This document shows positions 26,964-35,375 of a stretch of DNA of 64,000 bases, one piece after another (the stretch's first letter is position 1; each line of letters opens with the position of its first letter). The position numbers were made by a program, and so were the translations under genes. The notes beneath the pieces were generated by a model that worked only from the letters and a program-made list of their open reading frames with translations, did no database searches and was not told where the DNA came from. Source of the DNA: Saprospirales bacterium (GTDB taxonomy: Bacteria > Bacteroidota > Bacteroidia > Chitinophagales > Saprospiraceae); contig JADJBL010000002.1 of NCBI GenBank assembly GCA_016703765.1, positions 248,001 through 312,000 on the forward strand, written 5' to 3'.

Positions 26964-28685
26964 ATGTCCAAAAATAAAAAACGAAATCAAAGCCTGCTCC
27001 AACTGGGGCTTTTCTCCGGGGTCCTGGTGTTGTTGAATGTCCTGGGCAATATCTTTTTTACCCAGATCGACCTGACCGAAGAAAAGCGCTATACCCTTAC
27101 CAAAACCACAGTCGACCTGGTCAAAAACCTCGACGAACCCGTCTTCGTACGGGTACTGCTGGAAGGGGAATTTCCCGCCGGCTTCAAACGCCTGCAACGC
27201 GCCACCCGCGAAAAACTGGACGATTTCCGCAAACAGGGCGGCGGCTTTTTATCCGCAGAGCCCCTGATCCAATACGAGTTCGCCGATCCCAACGCGGGCA
27301 CCGCCGAAGAGATCAACCTTCGGCGCGAGGAATTCCGCAAGGAGGGCCTTACACCCACGCTGTTCCGCCTGAAAGACACGGAAGGCACCGAGGAAAAATA
27401 CATCTTTCCCTACGCCGTCTTCTCCTACAAAGGACGGCAGGTGACGGTAAACCTGCTGGAGAACCAACCCGGCTACAACCAGGACGAGGTGCTGGGCAAT
27501 TCGATCAACCTGCTGGAATACAAATTTGCCAGCGCCATCCAGAAACTCCGGCTCGACCAAAAGCAGGTCATCGCCTTTACCGCTGGACAGGGTGAGGCCT
27601 ACGACATCTACACCAGGGATATCGTCGGCGCCCTGCGGCCCTACTACGATTTCGGCCGGTTTTTCCTCGACAGCAACTACATGGTGCCTCCGCAGATCGA
27701 CCTCCTCATCGTGGCCAAGCCCACCCAGCCTTTCACGGAGCAGGACAAGTTCAAGCTCGACCAATACATTATGAGCGGGGGAAAGGTCATTTTCCTCGTC
27801 GACCGCCTGGAGGCAGAGCTCGACAGCCTCCGCGCCGGCGCCACTTTCGTCACCCGCGAGTATCCCATCAACCTCGACGACCTTTTGTTTCGCTACGGGG
27901 TCCGCATCGAGCCCAGCCTGGCGCTCGACCTCCAATGCTCCCAAATCCCCCAGGTAGTGGGCAGCCAGGGCGGCAAGCCCCAGATTGAGATGTTCAACTG
28001 GTTCTACCACCCCGTGGTGGTGCCCCAGACCGAGCATCCGATCCTCAAGGGACTCGAAAACGTGAACCTCTTTTTCCCCAATTCGATCGACACGGTAAAG
28101 ACAAAAACCCATATAGAGAAAACGGTGCTGCTGGCCACTTCCAACTACAGTCGCGAGCAGTTCCACCCCGTGCGGCTCGGTTTTGAGATCCTGCGCTACG
28201 ACCCCGATCCCTCCAAATTCACCAAAAAACAAATCCCACTGGGCGTCCTGCTGGAAGGCGAATTTTCTTCCCTGTATGAAAACCGGGTCACGGAAGAAAT
28301 GGAGGCCGGACTGCGGGAGATCGGCGCCACTTACAAAAGCCAAAGCCCGCCCAACCGCATGATCGTGGTGTCGGACGGCGATTTGATTCTCAACCCGGTG
28401 GTAGACCCGGAAACCATGGGCATCATGCCCCTGGGCTACAACGTGTTTGAACGCCGCATGTACGGCAATAAGGACTTTATCATCAATTCGATAGAATACC
28501 TGCTCAACGACGCCGGGATGGTGGAAGCCAGGGGAAAAGAGATCGAGCTCCGGCCGATCGATACCGTGCGGGCGACCGACAACCGAACGATGTGGCAGTT
28601 GTTGAACATAGGAGTGCCCCTGCTGGCCCTGGCCCTGTTTGGGACGGTATTTATGATTTTGAGGCGAAGAAAATATGCATCTTAA
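26964..28685 (+). CDS. gldG: GldG-type gliding motility / ABC auxiliary protein
   Basis: A 573-residue protein with a membrane helix at each end (about 13-33 and 547-566) and a large extracytoplasmic part. The pattern LTEEKRYTLTKTTVDLVKNLDEPVFVRVLLEGEFPAGFKRLQ is typical of GldG, as is the closing RRRKYAS after the last helix. It is the third component of GldA-GldF-GldG. The length and order match the family. Confidence 0.9.
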   Translation: MSKNKKRNQSLLQLGLFSGVLVLLNVLGNIFFTQIDLTEEKRYTLTKTTVDLVKNLDEPVFVRVLLEGEFPAGFKRLQRATREKLDDFRKQGGGFLSAEPLIQYEFADPNAGTAEEINLRREEFRKEGLTPTLFRLKDTEGTEEKYIFPYAVFSYKGRQVTVNLLENQPGYNQDEVLGNSINLLEYKFASAIQKLRLDQKQVIAFTAGQGEAYDIYTRDIVGALRPYYDFGRFFLDSNYMVPPQIDLLIVAKPTQPFTEQDKFKLDQYIMSGGKVIFLVDRLEAELDSLRAGATFVTREYPINLDDLLFRYGVRIEPSLALDLQCSQIPQVVGSQGGKPQIEMFNWFYHPVVVPQTEHPILKGLENVNLFFPNSIDTVKTKTHIEKTVLLATSNYSREQFHPVRLGFEILRYDPDPSKFTKKQIPLGVLLEGEFSSLYENRVTEEMEAGLREIGATYKSQSPPNRMIVVSDGDLILNPVVDPETMGIMPLGYNVFERRMYGNKDFIINSIEYLLNDAGMVEARGKEIELRPIDTVRATDNRTMWQLLNIGVPLLALALFGTVFMILRRRKYAS

Positions 28686-28702
28686 AACCAAAAACAAATC
28701 AA

Positions 28703-28741
28703 GAATTAGGCAGTGCGGGCTCCGCCCGCACTGCCTAATTC
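28703..28741. repeat. Perfect 18-bp stem palindrome inside the gldG-DUF4340 gap
   Basis: A perfect inverted repeat (18-bp stem, core GTGCGGGC, loop TCC) between two same-strand genes. It could attenuate transcription or stabilise the upstream mRNA; no T run follows on the plus strand. Confidence 0.75.
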
Positions 28742-28760
28742 AAATTTTTCACCTTTAGCT

Positions 28761-29792
28761 ATGATGAAACGATCTACAAAAATCCTGCTGGCTTTGTTGC
28801 TCTTGTTGGGCGGCGCCACCGCAGCCTACTTTCTGGCCGGAAGGAGCTCCGGCGCCGGCATGGGAGGCTGGGACCGAAAATTCAAGGTAGAAGACCCCGA
28901 ATCCATTCACAAAATATTTCTCGCAGACCGCCGCGGCAACCAGACAACCCTGATCCGGACCGGCGATAAATGGATCTATAACGGAGCGCATCCGGCCAAC
29001 CCCAACATCATGAAAAACCTCCTGGAGGCCATTACCAGGGTGGAACTTCAATATATTCCCCCCACCAGCGCCACAAAACCCATGGTCGAAGACCTGGCGG
29101 CCAACGGCATCAAGGTCGAGGTGTACGGGAAGGGCGACAAATTGCTCAAAGCCTACTACGTGGGCGGCACGACTCCCGACGAGCGCGGTACCATCATGAT
29201 CATGGAGAACGCCGAACAGCCCTACGTCACCCAGATACCCTCCATGGTGGGCGCCATCAGGGGGCGGTATGCCATTACCGGCGACGATTGGCGCGACAAG
29301 GCCCTCTTTTCCATGAAACCGGAGGACATTCGCTTCGTCAGCATCGAATACCCGCGCTTGAAGAACCGTTCCTTTATCCTGGAGAGGTCGGGCGAGGAGT
29401 TCAACATCCGGCCATTTTACGAGGTGACGCCTACGATCAACGCCCCCTACAAAAAAGGCAGCGGCGAACAGTTTCTGGAGGGCTTTGAGGGGATCATCAT
29501 CGAGGCTTTTGAGAACGATAACCCCCTTCGGGATTCCATCACGCAGCGCATCCCTTTCAGCATCATCACGCTGAAAACCAAATCGGGCGAGGACCTGACG
29601 CTTCGCATGCACCCCGCTATTTCCAGCAACAGATTCCTTGAAACCGGCCCGCCGGTGTACGAACATTACCTCGTGGAAGCATCTCCGAGCAACGATTTCA
29701 TGCTGGTCCAGGACCGGATCGTATCCCGTATCCACTGGGGCTATGATTTCTTCTTTGTCGATCAGAATAAAAAAGAAACACAAAGCCAATGA
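28761..29792 (+). CDS. DUF4340 domain-containing protein
   Basis: A 343-residue membrane-anchored protein: N-terminal helix (ILLALLLLLGGATAAYFLAG) followed by the DUF4340 region (KIFLADRRGNQTTLIR..GDKWIYNGAHPANPNIMKNLLEAI). Proteins of this family are frequently encoded next to GldF/GldG-type ABC genes, as here, and may be accessory parts of the transporter; the biochemical role is unknown. An earlier ATG at 28713 would add residues encoded by hairpin DNA, so the start at 28761 is preferred. Confidence 0.82.
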   Translation: MMKRSTKILLALLLLLGGATAAYFLAGRSSGAGMGGWDRKFKVEDPESIHKIFLADRRGNQTTLIRTGDKWIYNGAHPANPNIMKNLLEAITRVELQYIPPTSATKPMVEDLAANGIKVEVYGKGDKLLKAYYVGGTTPDERGTIMIMENAEQPYVTQIPSMVGAIRGRYAITGDDWRDKALFSMKPEDIRFVSIEYPRLKNRSFILERSGEEFNIRPFYEVTPTINAPYKKGSGEQFLEGFEGIIIEAFENDNPLRDSITQRIPFSIITLKTKSGEDLTLRMHPAISSNRFLETGPPVYEHYLVEASPSNDFMLVQDRIVSRIHWGYDFFFVDQNKKETQSQ

Positions 29793-30985
29793 GGAAGCAG
29801 GTTTTGGTATTACTTGCCTTTGGCCTCCTGCTTCCGGTCTTCTCCGTTTCCACCCACCCCGCCGGAGAGCCCGCCTGGGGCTTCTTCGGCCATCGCCGGA
29901 TCAACCGCCTTGCGGTTTTTACCCTTCCAGCGGAGATGTCCGGGTTTTACAAAAAGCATATCGAATACATCACCGAACATGCCGTCGATCCGGACAAACG
30001 CCGGTATGCCACCAAACACGAGGCCGTGCGTCACTACATCGACATCGACCACTGGGGCAGCTACCCCTTCCCGGAGGTGCCCCGCGACTGGACGGATGCC
30101 CTGGCCAAATACAGCACCCTGAAGGTCCTGACGGAAGGCGGCGACACCTCGGTTGTGTTCGGTCCAGGCCTTGAAAATGCCCTTGCCTACGAAGACTACC
30201 GGGCCTTTTTTCAGCAGACGATCCAGCCTCAATACTACGAGGACGCATGGACCTGCTCCTGTGCCGAGCTTGAAACCCTGGTCGGCGTAGCCCTCCCCGC
30301 CTGCACGGGAGGGGTGGTAGTCGACGGATTTTCCGAATACGGAATCCTGCCTTATCACCTGCTGACCATGCAGCGGAGGCTCACCCGGGCCTTCGAGGAA
30401 GGCGATCCCGGAAAGATCATCCATATCTCCGCAGAGATGGGGCATTACATCGCCGATGCCCATGTGCCCTTGCACACCACAGAAAATTACAACGGCCAGA
30501 TGACGGGCCAGGAGGGCATTCACGCCTTCTGGGAAAGCCGCCTGCCCGAGCTCTACGCCGACGCGCAATACGATTTTTTCGTGGGCCCGGCTCAATACAT
30601 CGATCAACCGGCCGATTATTTCTGGGATATCGTCCTGTCCAGCCACCTGTTGCTGGATGAAGTCCTGACCGGTGAAAGGGACCTGAGCCGGAGTTTCCCG
30701 TCGGATCGCCAGTTTTGCTACGAAGAAAGGCTGGGACAGACCATACGCACCCAGTGCGAGGCTTATGCAAAAGCCTACCACGACCAACAGGCCGGGCAGG
30801 TAGAAGCCCGTATGCGCGCCTCTGTCCTGGCGGTGGGAAGTTCCTGGTACACCGCCTGGGCGGACGCAGGTTCACCCGATCTGAACAAACTGGGCAAAGA
30901 GGCCATTGCCGCAAACACCGAAGAGGAGGCACTTCTGGAAAAAGCCAAAAAGGAGGCTCAGGCGCAAGGGAGGCCGCATGAGTAA
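29789..30985 (+). CDS. S1/P1 nuclease- or phospholipase C-like zinc protein
   Basis: A 398-residue exported protein with a signal peptide (VLLAFGLLLPVFSVSTHPAG). The zinc-enzyme pattern begins with the Trp of WGFFGHRRINRLAVFTLP, continues with HYIDIDHWG and later MGHYIADAHVPLHTTENYNGQ and GIHAFWESRL, i.e. the tri-zinc His/Asp ligands of the S1/P1 nuclease and zinc phospholipase C superfamily. Which substrate is used cannot be told. Overlaps DUF4340 by 4 nt and aroE by 8 nt. Confidence 0.82.
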   Translation: MRKQVLVLLAFGLLLPVFSVSTHPAGEPAWGFFGHRRINRLAVFTLPAEMSGFYKKHIEYITEHAVDPDKRRYATKHEAVRHYIDIDHWGSYPFPEVPRDWTDALAKYSTLKVLTEGGDTSVVFGPGLENALAYEDYRAFFQQTIQPQYYEDAWTCSCAELETLVGVALPACTGGVVVDGFSEYGILPYHLLTMQRRLTRAFEEGDPGKIIHISAEMGHYIADAHVPLHTTENYNGQMTGQEGIHAFWESRLPELYADAQYDFFVGPAQYIDQPADYFWDIVLSSHLLLDEVLTGERDLSRSFPSDRQFCYEERLGQTIRTQCEAYAKAYHDQQAGQVEARMRASVLAVGSSWYTAWADAGSPDLNKLGKEAIAANTEEEALLEKAKKEAQAQGRPHE

Positions 30986-31724
30986 ATCGGAGCGCTTATT
31001 CGGTTTGATCGGTTTCCCGCTGGGGCATTCCTTCTCCAAGCAGTATTTTACCGAAAAATTTGAACGGGAGGGCCTCGAGAATTGCCGGTATGAACTGTTA
31101 CCGCTCCCAACCCTGGACGGCCTTTTCAGGCTGCTGGACAAGAACCCCGGCCTGGAGGGCTTCAATGTGACCGTTCCCCACAAGATCAACATCTTTGTGT
31201 TGCTCGCGGAGATCGACGAAGTGGGCCGGGCCGCCGGGGCCGTAAATACGGTGCTGATACGAGACCGCTGCCTGCGCGGCTACAACACGGATGCCTGGGG
31301 CTTCCGCCAATCGCTGGAGGGTTTTATTCCGCGTGGGTTTTCATCCCGCGCGCTGGTCCTTGGAAACGGAGGATCTTCCAGGGCGGTTCAGTTTGTGCTC
31401 CGCCAGATGGGGCTTGAATGTACAGTGGTTTCGAGAACGCCTGTAGAGGGCATGAAGACCTACGCTGATTTGGACCGGCAAGTCATGGAGACGCACCGCC
31501 TGATCATCCAGACCACGCCGCTGGGCATGAGCCCGCAAACGGAGAGCTGCGCGCCCATTCCCTATCACTTTCTGAACGGGAATCACTATCTTTACGATCT
31601 TGTGTATAATCCGGCTGAAACACTTTTCCTGGAACGGGGCAGGACACGCGGTTGTGCGGTTAAAAATGGCCTGGAAATGTTGTACCTTCAGGCCGAAAAA
31701 TCCTGGGAGATCTGGAATTCCTAA
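30978..31724 (+). CDS. aroE: Shikimate dehydrogenase
   Basis: AroE reduces 3-dehydroshikimate to shikimate with NADPH, in aromatic amino-acid synthesis. The 248-residue sequence has the substrate loop LIGFPLGHSFS, the catalytic Lys in GFNVTVPHKI, Asp in GYNTDAWGF, the dinucleotide loop VLGNGGSSRAVQF, and PLGM and AVKNGLEMLYLQA near the end. The start MSKSERLFGLIG overlaps the preceding gene; an earlier ATG would add a basic tail without family support. Confidence 0.95.
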   Translation: MSKSERLFGLIGFPLGHSFSKQYFTEKFEREGLENCRYELLPLPTLDGLFRLLDKNPGLEGFNVTVPHKINIFVLLAEIDEVGRAAGAVNTVLIRDRCLRGYNTDAWGFRQSLEGFIPRGFSSRALVLGNGGSSRAVQFVLRQMGLECTVVSRTPVEGMKTYADLDRQVMETHRLIIQTTPLGMSPQTESCAPIPYHFLNGNHYLYDLVYNPAETLFLERGRTRGCAVKNGLEMLYLQAEKSWEIWNS

Positions 31725-31744
31725 ACAATAAACCGGCTGGCACT

Positions 31745-32992
31745 ATGAAAAAGGAAGGTAAACCAGTAGACACACCGTTAGAAAAGCTGGACCGCCTGGT
31801 CCAGGAAGCAGTACACCCGCTCAAGCTAGATTTCTCCAATACGGAGGTCGCTTTTTCCGATAAATCCAATTCCGAACTCAAAAAAGGCTACTGGCTGTTC
31901 AGATTGATGAACAAGCCCTGGCTCGTAAATCTGGGCACCAAGCTGGGCATACCTGCCGTCCGGATGGGCTTTCCCTTTGTCAATATGATCATTCGCCGCA
32001 CGATCTTCCCCCAATTTTGCGGAGGCGCTACCCTGCTCGAATCCCAGCGCACCATCGAACGCCTGGCTAAACGAAACACCTCCACGGTTCTGGATTTCGG
32101 CGCCGAGGGCAAATCGACGGAGGAGGATTTCAACCGCACGATGAACGAAACCCTGCGGGCGATTGAATTTGCCTGCTCCATTTCCCAAAATGCCGTGGTG
32201 AGTTCCAAATTCACCGGCCTGGCGCGCTTCGGCCTGTTGGAAAAACTCCAGACCGGCGAAAAGCTGACCGAGGATGAAGCGCACGAATACGAAAACGTGC
32301 TCAAAAGAGTCGACTCCATCAGCCATGCCGCCTGCCAGAAGGGAATATGCCTGTACGTCGACGCCGAGGAGACCTGGATACAGGATTCGATCGACGCGCT
32401 GGTCAATAAAATGATGCAGCGCTACAACACGGAAAGAGCCGTCGTTTTCAATACCTATCAGCTCTACCGCCACGACCGCCTCCAATACCTCAAAGATTCG
32501 TACAAACACGCCAACGAAAACGGGTATTTTCTGGGCGCCAAGCTCGTCAGGGGCGCCTATATGGACAAGGAGCGCCGTCGCGCCGCCGAAAAGGGTTATC
32601 CTTCTCCCATCCATCCCGACAAGGCGGCAACGGATGAGGCTTACAACGCCGCCATCCGCTTTTGCCTCGACCATTTTGAGAAGATCGCCCTGAGCAATTC
32701 CACCCACAATGCCGACAGCAATATGCTCATGGCGCGTCTCATCGTGGAGAAGGGATTGCCCCGACACCATCCGCACCTCAACTTCGCGCAGCTCTTCGGC
32801 ATGAGTGACAACATTACCTTCAACCTGGCCGATGCGGGCTTCTACGTCTCCAAGTACGTCCCCTATGGCGATGTAAAAGACGTGATCCCCTACCTGATGC
32901 GCAGGGCCCGGGAAAACACCTCCGTAACCGGGGATATGAGCCGGGAATTGTCGCTGATTTACAAGGAAATGAAACGCCGGCGCCTGGTCTGA
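31745..32992 (+). CDS. Proline dehydrogenase
   Basis: A 415-residue flavoenzyme that oxidises proline to pyrroline-5-carboxylate and passes electrons to quinones. It has the TIM-barrel PRODH features: DFGAEGKSTEEDF, YVDAEETWIQDSID, NTYQLYRHDRL, GAKLVRGAYMDKERRRA, SNSTHNADS, FNLADAGFYVSKYVPYGDVKDVIPYLMRRARENTSV. It is a monofunctional enzyme, without the aldehyde dehydrogenase half of PutA. Runs 20 nt after aroE. Confidence 0.95.
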   Translation: MKKEGKPVDTPLEKLDRLVQEAVHPLKLDFSNTEVAFSDKSNSELKKGYWLFRLMNKPWLVNLGTKLGIPAVRMGFPFVNMIIRRTIFPQFCGGATLLESQRTIERLAKRNTSTVLDFGAEGKSTEEDFNRTMNETLRAIEFACSISQNAVVSSKFTGLARFGLLEKLQTGEKLTEDEAHEYENVLKRVDSISHAACQKGICLYVDAEETWIQDSIDALVNKMMQRYNTERAVVFNTYQLYRHDRLQYLKDSYKHANENGYFLGAKLVRGAYMDKERRRAAEKGYPSPIHPDKAATDEAYNAAIRFCLDHFEKIALSNSTHNADSNMLMARLIVEKGLPRHHPHLNFAQLFGMSDNITFNLADAGFYVSKYVPYGDVKDVIPYLMRRARENTSVTGDMSRELSLIYKEMKRRRLV

Positions 32993-33002
32993 GCGCATTG
33001 CC

Positions 33003-34184
33003 ATGAAAAAAATCTTTCTCAAGCCCAAGAAGGAGGAATCGCTTCGCCGGTTCCATCCCTGGATTTTCTCCGGCGCCATCTCACATTGGGACTTCGAACC
33101 GGAAGAAGGAGACGCGGTGCAGGTGCTCGGCCACAAAGGCGAGTACCTCGCGGCCGGCCACTACCAGAAGGGGAGCATTGCCGTCCGGATTTGCGCCTTC
33201 GAACCCCTTACTTCCTTCGATACCCCTTTTTGGGTGGGCAAACTGAAATCGGCTTATAACTACCGAAAAAGCCTCGGGCTCATCCAGAATCCAAAAACCA
33301 ACTGCTTTCGCCTGGTTCACGGCGAAGGGGACGGCCTTCCGGGGCTGATCATCGATATTTACGGCACGGCGGCCGTCATGCAATGCCATTCCATCGGCAT
33401 GCACCGGCACAGGGAGCAGATCGCCCAAGCCCTGGCCGTGGTGCTCGGAAAGCAAATGGAAGCCCTGTTCGATAAAAGCCATGAAACCCTCCCGCCGCAC
33501 TACGCAGCTACCATGCACAACGGGCATTTGCTGGGAGGAGGCGAGGGCGCCATCGTCCGGGAAAACGGCCACTCCTTTTGGGTCGATTGGACGGAAGGAC
33601 AAAAAACGGGTTTCTTCCTCGACCAGCGCGACAACCGCGAATTGCTCGGCCGATACGTCAAGGGAAAATCCGTGCTCAACGCCTTTGCCTATTCCGGCGG
33701 ATTTTCGGTCTACGCGCTGGCCAGCGGAGCGCGGCAGGTGCAATCGGTCGACGTCTCTTCCAAGGCCATCACCTGGACGCATCGCAACGTGGAGCTAAAT
33801 CAGCTGGGAGCGGAGCGGCACGAAGGCATCGTCGCCGAGGTGATCAAGTTTTTCAGCGCCTCCGAAACCCAATACGATGTGCTGGTCGTCGATCCCCCCG
33901 CTTTCGCGAAAAGCATTGCCAAGCGTCATAACGCCGTACAGGCCTATAAAAGGCTCAACCTCGCCGCCATGAAATGCCTTCGCCCGGGAGGGATCCTGTT
34001 CACCTTCTCCTGCTCACAGGTGGTGGATAAACTGCTGTTTTACAACACCATCGTCGCCGCCGCCATCGAATCGGGCAGAAAAGTGCGCGTCATGCACTAC
34101 CTCGAACAACCGGCGGATCATCCCGTGCAGTTGTTCCACCCGGAAAGCAGCTATCTCAAAGGGCTGGCGCTTTATGTAGAGTAG
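33003..34184 (+). CDS. Class I SAM-dependent rRNA methyltransferase, RlmI-like
   Basis: A 393-residue protein with an N-terminal PUA domain (LRRFHPWIFSGAI..) and a Rossmann methyltransferase domain (VLNAFAYSGGFSVYALASGARQVQSVD, then DPPAFAKS, the catalytic cysteine region FTFSCSQVV). This is the RlmI/RlmK-like family that makes 5-methylcytosine in 23S rRNA; the precise target base is not determined by sequence. It follows the proline dehydrogenase gene by 10 nt. Confidence 0.9.
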   Translation: MKKIFLKPKKEESLRRFHPWIFSGAISHWDFEPEEGDAVQVLGHKGEYLAAGHYQKGSIAVRICAFEPLTSFDTPFWVGKLKSAYNYRKSLGLIQNPKTNCFRLVHGEGDGLPGLIIDIYGTAAVMQCHSIGMHRHREQIAQALAVVLGKQMEALFDKSHETLPPHYAATMHNGHLLGGGEGAIVRENGHSFWVDWTEGQKTGFFLDQRDNRELLGRYVKGKSVLNAFAYSGGFSVYALASGARQVQSVDVSSKAITWTHRNVELNQLGAERHEGIVAEVIKFFSASETQYDVLVVDPPAFAKSIAKRHNAVQAYKRLNLAAMKCLRPGGILFTFSCSQVVDKLLFYNTIVAAAIESGRKVRVMHYLEQPADHPVQLFHPESSYLKGLALYVE

Positions 34185-34190
34185 GGCTAA

Positions 34191-34227
34191 AAACAAAGAA
34201 CCCGGCCAGCGGCCGGGTTCTTTGTTT
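34191..34227. terminator. Bidirectional hairpin between convergent genes
   Basis: A perfect 17-bp stem with loop AGC (core CCCGGCC/GGCCGGG), flanked by A-rich and T-rich ends. It lies between the rRNA methyltransferase gene and the convergent porP gene and touches the porP stop codon. Confidence 0.8.
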
Positions 34228-35305
34228 AAAACTTGGGACAGTTTACTTTCTCCCTTCGCTCTGCGGGATGCACGTAAATAAAGGAAATTTCATACGCCCC
34301 GCGCCCGTCGGTCGGGCGGTTCAGGTAGCCCGCGTTGACGTCGTAGCTGAAGCCGATGTTGAAGCGTTCGACTTCCAAAACCGTAGAAATGATGACGGAT
34401 GGAAGGCCGTAATCCCCGCCTGTAGTATCTTCCTGCCTCGAAACCTGGCCCCACACGCCGGCCCGGATGGCCAGCTCCCGCCAATCGTTGTTGCTGTAGC
34501 GGAAATTCCCTCCGAAAATCGTCGAGAACGAAGGCCCCTGGAACATGCCGATCACCGCCGGCAGCAGGCTCAACTCATCCGAAAAGGGTATCTGCCCTCC
34601 GACCTGTGCCAGTAGCTTCATGTAGAGATTCTGTGTGGAGTTGTCGAGAAAGGAGATCTGCGGCCCGTTGAGGTGATGGGCAGATCCGCCGATGTAAAAA
34701 CTGGCATCGTCGTCGAACAGGGCGTAATAGAGCAAGCCCGCGTTGAAGTCGAGGTACATATCGCTGCTCACCTTGCTGTTCGTGCCATACAATTCCCCAT
34801 TGGGTGCATTGAAATCGACAGCGACGGTGCCGGGATTGAACTGGTTGGAAAACCACAGCTTGGAAAAATCGAGCGCATGTTGCCCCATTCCGACCTGTAG
34901 CCCTCCGATGAGGAACTGGTCGTTGGTACGGTAGCGGTTGCCCGACAATTGCTTCATGTACGAAGCGCTGAGGTAGGCCTGGGTTCGCAGGTAGGGGGAT
35001 GCTCCGGCGCGGTCGTGGAGCGCGTTAAACCCGAAAGCTACAAAATCTCCCTTGCCGATCCGGGAGCGAATGTCAAAGCTTGCCGCGTAGGTGCGGAAAG
35101 GCTCATCGACCACGCTGCTCCACTGGTCGCGGTAGTTGAGGGCAATGCGATATCGGCCCGAATGAACGCCGGTCATCGCCGGATTGGTCTGGATCGGCGC
35201 CGAGTAAAACTGGGCAAAATGAGGGTCCTGACCCAGGAGCGAACCAGCGAAGAGTATTCCGCCGAAAATCGTCGCAATGGAAATGGCTTTGGAGAAAAGT
35301 TTCAT
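34226..35305 (-). CDS. PorP/SprF-family T9SS outer membrane protein
   Basis: A 359-residue outer-membrane beta-barrel-type protein: signal peptide (IATIFGGILFAGSLLGQ), then the PorP/SprF hallmark DPHFAQFYSAPIQTNPAMTGVHSGRYRIALNYRDQW, followed by repeated amphipathic strands. In Flavobacterium SprF is needed to secrete SprB, and SprF-like genes often sit just after a large type B adhesin gene. Here it is directly downstream of such an adhesin on the same strand (70-nt gap with a hairpin), so it is likely its dedicated partner. Confidence 0.92.
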   Translation of the reverse strand: MKLFSKAISIATIFGGILFAGSLLGQDPHFAQFYSAPIQTNPAMTGVHSGRYRIALNYRDQWSSVVDEPFRTYAASFDIRSRIGKGDFVAFGFNALHDRAGASPYLRTQAYLSASYMKQLSGNRYRTNDQFLIGGLQVGMGQHALDFSKLWFSNQFNPGTVAVDFNAPNGELYGTNSKVSSDMYLDFNAGLLYYALFDDDASFYIGGSAHHLNGPQISFLDNSTQNLYMKLLAQVGGQIPFSDELSLLPAVIGMFQGPSFSTIFGGNFRYSNNDWRELAIRAGVWGQVSRQEDTTGGDYGLPSVIISTVLEVERFNIGFSYDVNAGYLNRPTDGRGAYEISFIYVHPAERREKVNCPKF

Positions 35306-35334
35306 ATGCTTCCGTTTGTGAATTGGTTAGTTAG

Positions 35335-35367
35335 TGGCAGATAGCGGGCCGAGCCCGCTATCTGCCA
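35335..35367. repeat. Perfect 15-bp stem palindrome between adhesin and porP
   Basis: Inverted repeat with loop CGA and core AGCGGGC/GCCCGCT, placed between two same-strand genes that likely form an operon. As with 28703-28741, it may lower downstream expression or protect the 5' message. Confidence 0.7.
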
Positions 35368-35375
35368 ATGGAAAT

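Noticed and set aside
27249..28697. Long antisense ORF (482 codons) over gldG
   Set aside because: Shadow of a conserved gene; no domain, and its biased composition mirrors the codon use of gldG.
31826..33136. Long antisense ORF (436 codons) across proline dehydrogenase
   Set aside because: Spans the junction of two conserved genes on the other strand and has no recognisable motif.
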